A stretch of DNA of 46,626 nucleotides. Origin: a virus. How positions within the stretch are numbered: position 1 is the stretch's first letter; each line of letters opens with the position of its first letter. The notes under the pieces are model-generated. The model saw only the letters and a list, made by a program, of their open reading frames with translations, was not told the origin of the DNA and did not search any database. Positions 40,669 through 46,626 of the stretch are shown here, one piece after another. The stretch lies in the IMG/VR virus record IMGVR_UViG_3300022911_000007, positions 1-46,626 of that record; one strand, written 5' to 3'. The translations under genes were made by a program, and so were the position numbers.

Positions 40669-41373
40669 ATGCCCACCAACGAGGAGCTCGTCGAGCTCAA
40701 CACCACCCAGATGCACCGCATCGAGCAGCTGATGGACGAGCTCGACGCAGCACGCCGCACCCTGGTCAGTGCGGGCACCGAGACAGGCACGATCATCCTC
40801 GATCTCGAGCGGGCCAAGGAGCAGATCGAAGCCGGCGCGCTGCTGCTTCGTGAACAGCAGGAACGCAACAACCGCCAGATGTTGATGATCCAGTCGCGCG
40901 ATGAGGCGCTCGTCAATCGTGAGCTCACCATCGAGGCGGACCAGGCGTTGATCCGTGCCCTGCAGGAGCAGCTCGAGGAGGAGAAGCGTGAGCACCACGC
41001 CTCACGTCAGGCCCACAGCAAGGACATCGACATCATCGGTCAGACCATGCTCGATGCAGCGGAGCGCTACTCGATGTGTGAGCAGTACGACGCTGTCGTC
41101 GCGCAGCTGATCGGCATGCCCGATGGCACCAAGCTGCACCGTCTGCCGGAGCGCACCAAGAAGTGCCGGTTCACGACACGGTTCACGATCGACATCGACT
41201 GCTTCGCCGAGCACACCCGTGCCAGCTTCGACCAGGCCGAGGAGGACGACGAGTACAAGATCACGGTCGACCAGCTGCGCAGCATGCTGTCGATCGCCAC
41301 GTCCGAGGACTTCGAGCGCAAGATCGACGTCATCGAGCAGCTCTCCACGTCCACCTCGTGGGACGTGAGCTGA
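40669..41373 (+). CDS. Coiled-coil protein
   Basis: The 234-residue protein is led by CCCACACAGGAGAAC; the frame is open back to an ATG at 40612 (19 more residues that look like leader sequence). Residues 8-120 are a long charged helix with heptad-like spacing (LEQLMDELDAARRTLVS-type, ALIRALQEQLEEEKREHHAS). The end is a small mixed domain with a basic KKCRFTTRFTID segment. It may be a scaffold or DNA-associated structural protein. No family is recognised. Confidence 0.65.
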   Translation: MPTNEELVELNTTQMHRIEQLMDELDAARRTLVSAGTETGTIILDLERAKEQIEAGALLLREQQERNNRQMLMIQSRDEALVNRELTIEADQALIRALQEQLEEEKREHHASRQAHSKDIDIIGQTMLDAAERYSMCEQYDAVVAQLIGMPDGTKLHRLPERTKKCRFTTRFTIDIDCFAEHTRASFDQAEEDDEYKITVDQLRSMLSIATSEDFERKIDVIEQLSTSTSWDVS

Positions 41374-41404
41374 GATCATTGATCCCCAACAGAAGGAACA
41401 TCCA

Positions 41405-41956
41405 GTGACCACCGAAGAAGCCAGCCCCACCGTCGATGTCGTGGCCGAGACCATCGCGCTGCGCACACCCGACGCACACAAGACCGCCAACCTGAAGCGC
41501 GCCCTCGTCCAGCTGTTGCTGGCGTGCGACACGACACCTGATCTGCTGTCGGATCTGATCCCGGGCACCGACTACGAGGTCCAGGGGTACTACAACATGG
41601 TGCCGCAGCCGACCCGTCCGAGCTACAACATGCAGCTCGACAACTGGGTGGCTGAGTCGGAGCTGCCGATCTTCGTGCGCCGGCTGAAGGATCTCGCGCA
41701 CCGCCTCGGTTGCATGCCGGGTGCGGTCAAGAAGTTCGCCGACGATTCGTACTACGGCGTCGAGCTGTACCTCGAGGGTGCGGTGCGGATCCGTGTCTTC
41801 ACCGGCCGCAGCCAGGTGTGCACGCAGGTCGCCACCGGTGAGGTGCGCACGTTCACCCGCAAGAAGATCGTCACGCCGGCGGTCACGATCGACGAGATCG
41901 TGTCGGAGGACGTGATGGAGTGGGTGTGCCCCGACACCATCCTCGAGGTGGACTGA
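41405..41956 (+). CDS. Hypothetical protein
   Basis: The 183-residue protein starts at GTG 41405 after AGAAGGAAC. The first 50 residues are helical (TANLKRALVQLLLACDTTPD). The centre has DYEVQGYYNMVPQPTRP, and the rest is strand-rich (YGVELYLEGAVRIRVFTGRS). The C-terminal part is acidic. No family is recognised. Confidence 0.65.
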   Translation: MTTEEASPTVDVVAETIALRTPDAHKTANLKRALVQLLLACDTTPDLLSDLIPGTDYEVQGYYNMVPQPTRPSYNMQLDNWVAESELPIFVRRLKDLAHRLGCMPGAVKKFADDSYYGVELYLEGAVRIRVFTGRSQVCTQVATGEVRTFTRKKIVTPAVTIDEIVSEDVMEWVCPDTILEVD

Positions 41957-42024
41957 TGGACGGCTGGGCCCTCGTCGGCTTGCTCTGCTTCATCGCCATC
42001 TTCGTCGGCCTCATCACGAGGTGA
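41956..42024 (+). CDS. 22-residue membrane micropeptide
   Basis: The peptide MDGWALVGLLCFIAIFVGLI ends in Thr-Arg. It is one hydrophobic helix with an acidic start and a basic end, so an N-out, C-in orientation is likely. The ATG overlaps the upstream stop (TGATG), and the next gene starts 1 base after its own stop. It is like the micropeptide at 38156 in size, context and coupling, though not in sequence. Confidence 0.55.
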   Translation: MDGWALVGLLCFIAIFVGLITR

Positions 42025-42025
42025 C

Positions 42026-42277
42026 ATGGTCGCATCCCACTTCACCTATCCCCGCCCTGTCGTCGACGACATTGCCAAGGTCATCGCCTCTGTGCGTACC
42101 ACCTCGGTGTGGCTCGACGCACAGCGCATCACCCTCGACTCCCTCATCGACGGCATCTGTCGAGATCTCGAGGACAACCACGAAGGGTTCAATGCCGAAC
42201 GCTTCCGAGACAAGGCCGGCTACTGGATCGGCCGGCTCCAACCCCACCCCAACCAGGAGGACAGTCATCATGGCTGA
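42026..42277 (+). CDS. Hypothetical protein
   Basis: The 83-residue helical protein (VVDDIAKVIASVRTTSVWLD, ITLDSLIDGICRDLEDNHEG, FRDKAGYWIGRLQP) overlaps the start of the ssDNA-binding gene by 8 bases. Its position suggests a replication role; nothing in the sequence proves that. Confidence 0.6.
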   Translation: MVASHFTYPRPVVDDIAKVIASVRTTSVWLDAQRITLDSLIDGICRDLEDNHEGFNAERFRDKAGYWIGRLQPHPNQEDSHHG

Positions 42278-42707
42278 CAACAGCATCACCATCTGCGGGA
42301 ATCTCACCCGTGACCCGGAGCTCCGCTTCACCCAAGGAGGCAAGGCAGTCGCCAACTTCTCCGTCGCCCACAACCGTCGCTTCATGAAGGACAACGAGTG
42401 GGTCGACGGACCGACGACGTACTTCGAGTGCGTCGCCTGGGAGAAGCTCGGTGAGAACCTGACCGCCTCGCTCACCAAGGGCATGCGTGTCATCGTCACC
42501 GGCACCATGGAATCCCGTGACTGGGAGGACAAGGAAGGCAACGCGCGCAAGGCGTGGGAGATCAAGGTCGACGACGTCGGCTGCTCGTTCAAGTTCGCCA
42601 CCGCTTCGGTCGAGCGCACGGTGCGCACCGGTGGCGAGCGCCCGCCCGTGCAGGAGGGGCGCAACGTCCCCGCCGGCGTGTATCAGGATGGCGAGGAGCC
42701 GTTCTGA
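42270..42707 (+). CDS. ssb: Single-stranded DNA-binding protein
   Basis: The 145-residue protein coats single-stranded DNA during replication and recombination. The OB fold (about 1-108) shows the family pattern SITICGNLTRDPELRFTQGG, then VANFSVAHNRRF, YFECVAWEKLGENLTASLTK and KGMRVIVTGTMESRDW. A short flexible linker ends in EEPF, the acidic tip with terminal Phe that binds partner proteins. AGGAGG lies 9 bases before the ATG. It is shorter than many bacterial SSBs because the linker is brief. Confidence 0.95.
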   Translation: MADNSITICGNLTRDPELRFTQGGKAVANFSVAHNRRFMKDNEWVDGPTTYFECVAWEKLGENLTASLTKGMRVIVTGTMESRDWEDKEGNARKAWEIKVDDVGCSFKFATASVERTVRTGGERPPVQEGRNVPAGVYQDGEEPF

Positions 42708-42943
42708 GATTCACACAGGAGTTGTGGGATGCACTCACGGCACCTGGCAACCATCCGCTCGAGCTCGTCGACACTGGTGTCACCGCCATGCTCGACGAGC
42801 CCGACGGACGGGTGATCGCCTACTTCGTGGTGCTCCGTCTCCGTCACCGTGAAACCGGCGACGAGTTCGACATCATGCTGCGCGCCGAGCACGACGTGTT
42901 CCACGCCATGCTCACCAGGCTGCGCGAGTTCCCGCCCTACTGA
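42704..42943 (+). CDS. Small protein with probable CTG start
   Basis: This 79-residue frame has a natural-looking N-terminus after CTG 42704 (then RFTQELWDALTAPGNHP). CTGA overlaps the stop of the ssb gene in the same way as the ATGA overlaps here, and GAGGAG lies 5 bases upstream. There is no ATG or GTG in this frame nearby. A TTG at 42722 is the other option but sits directly on a binding site. The protein is strand-rich (VTAMLDEPDGRVIAYFVVLR) then helical. The function is unknown. Confidence 0.5.
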   Translation: MRFTQELWDALTAPGNHPLELVDTGVTAMLDEPDGRVIAYFVVLRLRHRETGDEFDIMLRAEHDVFHAMLTRLREFPPY

Positions 42944-42954
42944 GGGCTCATCGC

Positions 42955-43263
42955 ATGACCAATCACCTGTTGCGCTGCTCGGGATGCGGCTCCGGCGCGC
43001 AGCTGTCCTCGTCGGTCGAGCTGCTCACCGACCACACCACTCACGCCTGGCACCTGTGCGCTGCATGCACAGGCGTCACGATCCTGTTCCTGTCCAGTCT
43101 CCGAGGTACCACTGCCATGCCCCACTTCCTGCCCATCCCGCTCGACATCGAGGAAGACGAAGCCGAGCATCATCCGTCCTGCACCTGCATCGAGTGCGTC
43201 GATCTGACCGATGCCGCCGACGAGCTCCGCTTCGAGATGAGGCGCGACGAGCGTGCGTCGTGA
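42955..43263 (+). CDS. Zinc-binding small protein
   Basis: The 102-residue protein has two Cys clusters. The first is CSGCG and CAAC about 30 residues later, a likely zinc ribbon. The second, after a hydrophobic linker (VTILFLSSL), is HHPSCTCIECVDL. The second motif is like HPFSCGCELC in the 46-residue gene at 43619. It may be a fusion of two small proteins. The function is unknown. Confidence 0.6.
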   Translation: MTNHLLRCSGCGSGAQLSSSVELLTDHTTHAWHLCAACTGVTILFLSSLRGTTAMPHFLPIPLDIEEDEAEHHPSCTCIECVDLTDAADELRFEMRRDERAS

Positions 43264-43619
43264 CCGACCTCGACGTGCACCCTGCCAAGCGTGGCCCTGC
43301 CCCGCAGACCCGGCTGCCGATCGACGCGCTGTTCGACTACCTCGACGTGCGTCGCACCTGGCATCTCCACGCCACTGACGGTGACATCACCCCTGTCGAG
43401 CACGGCGAAGGCACGATGACCGGCGCGCTCGGCCGGCCCGGTGTGTTCGAGCGGATCACCGGCATCAACCGTGGCCAGTACCACCGCTTCATCCGTGAGG
43501 GTGGGGTCACGGTGAGCATGGCCGATCACATCGCTGATGCGATCGGTCGTCATCCCACCGCTGTGTGGGGGATGGAGTATTGGACGGTGGTGCTCAACAC
43601 CATCGACGAGGAGGACTGA
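43260..43619 (+). CDS. Helix-turn-helix DNA-binding protein (putative)
   Basis: The protein is 119 residues from GTG 43260, a 4-base overlap with the gene before. Residues 67-105 look like a Cro/C1-type helix-turn-helix: FERITGINRGQYHRFI, then GGVTVSMADHIADAIGRHPT. The first part is Pro/Arg-rich. The last 15 residues are acidic. Such a protein could control the early block or act as a repressor. The family match is by pattern only. Confidence 0.6.
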   Translation: MTDLDVHPAKRGPAPQTRLPIDALFDYLDVRRTWHLHATDGDITPVEHGEGTMTGALGRPGVFERITGINRGQYHRFIREGGVTVSMADHIADAIGRHPTAVWGMEYWTVVLNTIDEED

Positions 43620-43759
43620 TGCCAATCGATCCTGACCAGATCCTCGATCAGCAGGTCGACGACTACATCGACGCAGCTTCCGAAGACGAGGAGGACAACG
43701 AGTTCCATCCGTTCTCGTGCGGCTGTGAGCTGTGCGATCCGTACCCGGGACCGGACTGA
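43619..43759 (+). CDS. 46-residue acidic protein with CxC-xx-C motif
   Basis: The first 30 residues are acidic (ILDQQVDDYIDAASEDEEDN). Then FHPFSCGCELCDPYPGPD ends the protein, with Cys-x-Cys-x(2)-Cys after HP. The same arrangement ends the second half of the protein at 42955. It may be a metal-binding decoy or adaptor. It is coupled to both neighbours. Confidence 0.55.
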   Translation: MPIDPDQILDQQVDDYIDAASEDEEDNEFHPFSCGCELCDPYPGPD

Positions 43760-43935
43760 TGGCCAAGACCCACGTCCGCTGCCGCAACTGCGGACTCAAG
43801 CCGATCGATCACCTCAACGCCATGTGCACCACGCCCGAGTACCGGCGAATCCCCGATGCGATCGTGCACCCATCGGAGATGGCGGCCAGCGTCACCGACA
43901 TCGCACCCCACCATTGGAAGGAGCTGTACGCATGA
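43759..43935 (+). CDS. Small protein with CxxC motif
   Basis: The 58-residue protein starts MAKTHVRCRNCGLKPIDHLN, with one CxxC pair and His nearby, and ends HHWKELYA. It lies between the acidic miniprotein and the ArdC-like gene with overlaps on both sides. No family is recognised. Confidence 0.55.
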   Translation: MAKTHVRCRNCGLKPIDHLNAMCTTPEYRRIPDAIVHPSEMAASVTDIAPHHWKELYA

Positions 43936-44780
43936 GCACACCACAGATGGACAAGGTCGTCGCCTCCATCGTCGAGGCGATCGAGGCCGGCGCCAAGGGT
44001 GGCGAGTGGGTGATGCCGTGGACGTTCAAGGGTGGCAGCGTGCTGCCGCACAACGCCACGACCGGCGCGCAGTACCACGGTGCGAACGTCGTCATCCTCT
44101 GGTTCACCGCGCTGCAGCAGGGCTGGCCGTCGTCGAGGTGGGCGACGTTCAAGCAGTGGCAGTCGGTCGGTGCGCAGGTGCGCAAGGGATCGAAGGGCAC
44201 CGATGCGTTCATCTGGAAGTCATTGCCGTCCGACAACGACGATCCTGATGCGCCGCGCCGTGGCTTCTACCGTGGCTTCTACCTGTTCAACGCAGCCCAG
44301 GTCGACAACGATCCCTACTCCGAACCCGAGCTCGACCTCGACGTCGATCTCCACGACCTCGAGCTGGTGCCGGCGCAGCGTGCCGTTGGCCGCCCGTCGT
44401 ACAACGTGACGATGGACGTGGTCAACATGCCACCGCGCTCGACGTTCGCCACCGAGGACGACTACCTGGCCACGCTGGCGCACGAGCTCGGTCACTGGAC
44501 GGGGCACAGCACACGGCTGAACCGTGAGTACGGCAAGCGGTTCGGTGACCAGCAGTACGCAGCCGAGGAGCTCGTCGCCGAGCTGTCCGCTGCGTTCACC
44601 TGTGCCGAGCTCGGCATCTCGACGGTGCCACGCCTCGACCATGCGCAGTACCTCGAGCACTGGATCTCGATGCTCAAGGCCGACGCTTCGATCCTGTTCA
44701 CCGTGGCATCGAAGGCGCAGGCCGCCACCGACTACCTCATGAAGTACACCCAGCCCCACGCACAGGAAGCGATCGCATGA
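43932..44780 (+). CDS. ArdC-like antirestriction protein
   Basis: The 282-residue protein has both parts of the ArdC family. An N-terminal ssDNA-binding domain (about 1-120) has GGEWVMPWTFKGGSVLPHNA, TGAQYHGANVVILWFTALQ, WATFKQWQSVGAQVRKGSKG and GFYRGFYLFNAAQV. A zincin-like metalloprotease domain follows: HELGHWTGH (184-192; His184, Glu185, His188) and AAEELVAELSAAF, which supplies the third Glu ligand (211-223). Family members protect incoming plasmid or phage DNA from restriction. All active-site residues are present. It starts on an ATGA overlap. Confidence 0.9.
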   Translation: MSTPQMDKVVASIVEAIEAGAKGGEWVMPWTFKGGSVLPHNATTGAQYHGANVVILWFTALQQGWPSSRWATFKQWQSVGAQVRKGSKGTDAFIWKSLPSDNDDPDAPRRGFYRGFYLFNAAQVDNDPYSEPELDLDVDLHDLELVPAQRAVGRPSYNVTMDVVNMPPRSTFATEDDYLATLAHELGHWTGHSTRLNREYGKRFGDQQYAAEELVAELSAAFTCAELGISTVPRLDHAQYLEHWISMLKADASILFTVASKAQAATDYLMKYTQPHAQEAIA

Positions 44781-45040
44781 CCGACCTCGCCCGCCCCGCC
44801 ATCGGCATCAACACCTACGTCGAACCCTCATCGCTCGACCAGTACGGCCTCGTCATGGCCGCACAGCGCAAGGCGCTCGCCATCCTCAGTGATGGGCGTG
44901 ACTGCCGGCTGCTGTTCTGGGGGACGCGCGAGCCCGCTACCAGGGCGAAGATCCTGCTCGGTGGCCGGCACTACATGATCGACCAGGCCGACATCATCCT
45001 CATCGCCCTCGATGGGCAAGGCCCGGACGACCCGTTCTGA
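44777..45040 (+). CDS. Hypothetical protein
   Basis: The 87-residue protein follows ArdC by a 4-base overlap. The sequence is mixed alpha/beta (YGLVMAAQRKALAILSDGRD, LLFWGTREPATRAKILLG, ADIILIALDGQ). The two hydrophobic strands suggest a small open-sheet fold. No family is recognised. Confidence 0.6.
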   Translation: MTDLARPAIGINTYVEPSSLDQYGLVMAAQRKALAILSDGRDCRLLFWGTREPATRAKILLGGRHYMIDQADIILIALDGQGPDDPF

Positions 45041-45366
45041 TGGGTGAGTTCTGCAACTTCCGCTGGATCGGACAGGAGGCGCGTGGTCCGAACATGCGGG
45101 TCAAGCACACCTGTCGCAAGGACAAGGGCCATGAAGGACTGCACATCTGCGTGGCGTGCGGTGTGATCTACCTCAGGCTGCGGTCAAAGGACGAGCAGGC
45201 CGAGCGCGAGCAGCATCAACCCCGCTGCGATGAGCGCGGCGTCGATGGCGATCGGCTTGACCTGCACTCGAATGACGAAGGCGATGCCGAAGACGATGAC
45301 GGCGATGAGGAAGAAGATGTCGGCGAGGTTGAACTTGCCGGACCAGATCCCATCGTCGGCGGCTAG
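45040..45366 (+). CDS. Cysteine-containing protein; 3' half overlaps antisense gene
   Basis: The frame encodes 108 residues from a TGATG overlap. The first 50 look like a real zinc-binding protein (CNFRWIG, HTCRKDKGHEGLHICVACG). From about residue 50 the sequence becomes extremely acidic, because it is the complement of a hydrophobic membrane gene on the other strand (45184-45381). Either both are translated or one is not real; the N-terminal part is the more credible. The function is unknown. Confidence 0.5.
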   Translation: MGEFCNFRWIGQEARGPNMRVKHTCRKDKGHEGLHICVACGVIYLRLRSKDEQAEREQHQPRCDERGVDGDRLDLHSNDEGDAEDDDGDEEEDVGEVELAGPDPIVGG

Positions 45367-45381
45367 CAGTGTGGACAGCAT
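45184..45381 (-). CDS. Small two-helix membrane protein (antisense to the plus block)
   Basis: The 65-residue protein (ATG 45381; GGAG very close upstream) has a short polar start and two membrane helices (FNLADIFFLIAVIVFGIAFV and IDAALIAAGLMLLALGLLVL) joined by a short basic turn. Small two-helix proteins of this type are common in actinobacteriophages and are often called membrane proteins or holins. It is the only minus-strand gene in this block and overlaps the gene at 45040 by 183 bases. Confidence 0.6.
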   Translation of the reverse strand: MLSTLLAADDGIWSGKFNLADIFFLIAVIVFGIAFVIRVQVKPIAIDAALIAAGLMLLALGLLVL

Positions 45382-45471
45382 GACTCCACTGTTCCACGTC
45401 CGGTACCAGCACACACGGATCCACTACGATCACAACAGCGATTGAGCTATCGGCTCAGGAGGATGGCGCCA

Positions 45472-46500
45472 GTGCCTATCAAGAAGCAGCATGAGGGTTT
45501 GCCCCTCGCATCCCGTGCCGAAGGCACACCACCCAGCAAGCACCCGATCCTGGTGCACCGCATTGCGGAGGCATGGTTCGAGCGGTACGTCGCAGAGGGT
45601 GGCCTCGACTACCAGGCTGCGATCCCCGAGCTGCCGTACCGTGCGTCGTTGGCCGGCTCGAGGTGTGACCGGCAGATGTTGTGGCGGATGATCGGCCATG
45701 AACCGTCGAACCCGAACACCATCGCTGACCACTGGCGCATGTACGTCGGCAACATCGTCGGCGGCGCGCTCGGTGAGGAGATGAAGAACCCGGGCGCCCA
45801 GTACGAGGACGTCGACGTGATGTGGGACGCCGAAGTCAACGTCGATCTGCGCACGATCGGCATCCAAGGCTCAGCTCACGCCGACCTGGTGCGCTACCGC
45901 TACACCGGCGATGACGTTGGCAACGCCACCATCGACTGGCTCACCCGGTATCTGTGGGTTCCTGATCTGGTGGTGGAGCTCAAGACTGCGGGCGGGTTCG
46001 CCTTCAAGCGTCAGTCCACCTCGTTCAGTGGCCCGCCGTCCGGTCCGAAGTACGGCCACATCGTGCAGGGTGCGCTCGCTGCAGCTGCACTCGGCGCGCC
46101 GAAGCTGATGGTGGCGTACCTCGCGCTCGACATGCTCTCGGTCGGTGAGGCCAAGAAGCAGCACGTCGATGACATCGGTCGCTTCGGTGCCGAGTGGCAC
46201 TACATGACCGAGGACATCGAACTCGCTGTCGAACATGAGCGGCTGCGCATCAAGCGCCTGCTCCACCAACGTGACCACGACATCCTTCCGACCCGCACCC
46301 TCGACGACCCGACCGAGTACCCCGCTGGTGCTGTCGTCGTCCGCTTCCCCGGCGGAGCGAAGGCGCAGTGGCAGGTGCAGGTCGATGACTCGATCGTCGA
46401 TGCGGGCACGACGTGGATGTGCGACTACTGCGAGTTCAACAAGGACTGCAAGGAGGCCGGCGACGGCACCGTGGTCAGCTTCGACGAGGACCTGTTCTGA
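45472..46500 (+). CDS. Cas4/RecB-like PD-(D/E)XK nuclease with iron-sulfur cysteines
   Basis: The protein is 342 residues from GTG 45472, 9 bases after AGGAGG; ATG 45463 is too close to that site. The order of motifs is that of Cas4-type exonucleases. GSRCDRQ comes first (Cys65), then AHADLV (Asp138), VVELKTAG (Glu169, Lys171) and YGHIVQGALAAAAL (Gln199). A C-terminal cysteine triad WMCDYCEFNKDC (317, 320, 326) completes a likely 4Fe-4S site with Cys65. Such enzymes process DNA ends in recombination. A 5-bp hairpin (45443-45457) lies just before the binding site. It is shorter and simpler than helicase-nucleases. Confidence 0.85.
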   Translation: MPIKKQHEGLPLASRAEGTPPSKHPILVHRIAEAWFERYVAEGGLDYQAAIPELPYRASLAGSRCDRQMLWRMIGHEPSNPNTIADHWRMYVGNIVGGALGEEMKNPGAQYEDVDVMWDAEVNVDLRTIGIQGSAHADLVRYRYTGDDVGNATIDWLTRYLWVPDLVVELKTAGGFAFKRQSTSFSGPPSGPKYGHIVQGALAAAALGAPKLMVAYLALDMLSVGEAKKQHVDDIGRFGAEWHYMTEDIELAVEHERLRIKRLLHQRDHDILPTRTLDDPTEYPAGAVVVRFPGGAKAQWQVQVDDSIVDAGTTWMCDYCEFNKDCKEAGDGTVVSFDEDLF

Positions 46501-46626
46501 TGCAACCATCAACCGTTATCCATCTGGCACACCACATCTCCACCGACCGAGTGATGTGCGGTGGGTTCATCGGCCAGCACATCGTGACCACCAACGTCGA
46601 CGAGGTGACCTGCAAGCTGTGCAAGA
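46500..46626 (+). CDS. Hypothetical protein, cut by window end
   Basis: The first 42 residues are visible (starting MQPSTVIHLAHHISTDRVMC). The ATG overlaps the stop of the nuclease gene. It has CGG and CKLC near the cut end, which may be the first part of a zinc site. No more can be said. Confidence 0.5.
   Translation, partial: MQPSTVIHLAHHISTDRVMCGGFIGQHIVTTNVDEVTCKLCK

Noticed and set aside
42730-42830. ATG at about 42729 with ideal spacing to AGGAG
   Set aside because: The frame closes after about 31 codons with Ser/Pro-rich content, while the other frame from CTG is protein-like to its end.

Overview
The window is a 46.6 kb piece of a tailed double-stranded DNA phage. Both ends cut through genes, so the genome is longer. 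The DNA is GC-rich (about two thirds G+C by eye), with many GTG starts and ATGA/TGATG stop-start overlaps. That fits a high-GC, probably actinobacterial host, but the host is an inference. No tape measure, tail tube, sheath or tail-assembly chaperone is present. The virion genes instead fit a podovirus: terminase, portal, very large internal (ejected) proteins, scaffold, an SU10-type capsid protein, a tail adaptor, a nozzle-like protein and several fibres.

Layout. (1) 1-6327, plus strand: ParB-like protein, many small genes including zinc-ribbon miniproteins, a phiC31 gp3-like protein, a secreted lysozyme-like enzyme and a RusA-like resolvase whose 5' end carries two DnaA-box-like sites. (2) 6318-35025, minus strand, transcribed right to left: small unknowns, an Ig-like protein, large terminase, portal, 2631-residue internal protein, three more internal proteins, scaffold, capsid, adaptor, nozzle, two collar proteins and two further fibres, then a lysis cassette (amidase and a one-helix holin candidate). 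(3) 35026-37047: a short zinc-ribbon gene behind a strongly structured leader, then about 1.2 kb with no convincing gene but many long perfect inverted repeats, a candidate large structured RNA locus. (4) 37048-46626, plus strand: early/accessory genes. These include a SLOG-DUF4326 fusion, two membrane micropeptides, a lipoprotein-like protein, single-stranded DNA-binding protein, an HTH protein, an ArdC-like antirestriction protein and a Cas4-like iron-sulfur nuclease. A small membrane protein runs antisense at 45184-45381.

How it fits together. The minus block builds and releases the virion. The two plus blocks handle DNA maintenance, recombination, defence evasion and probably host membrane functions. 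DNA polymerase, helicase and primase are not in the window and presumably lie outside it. ParB, a gp3-like factor and DnaA-box-like sites hint at a temperate or plasmid-like phase, but no integrase, repressor of known type or ParA is visible here. The main targets for a second look are the structured locus 35840-37047, the leader RNA at 35081-35189, the internal in-frame start in the amidase, the SLOG-DUF4326 fusion, and the membrane micropeptides.
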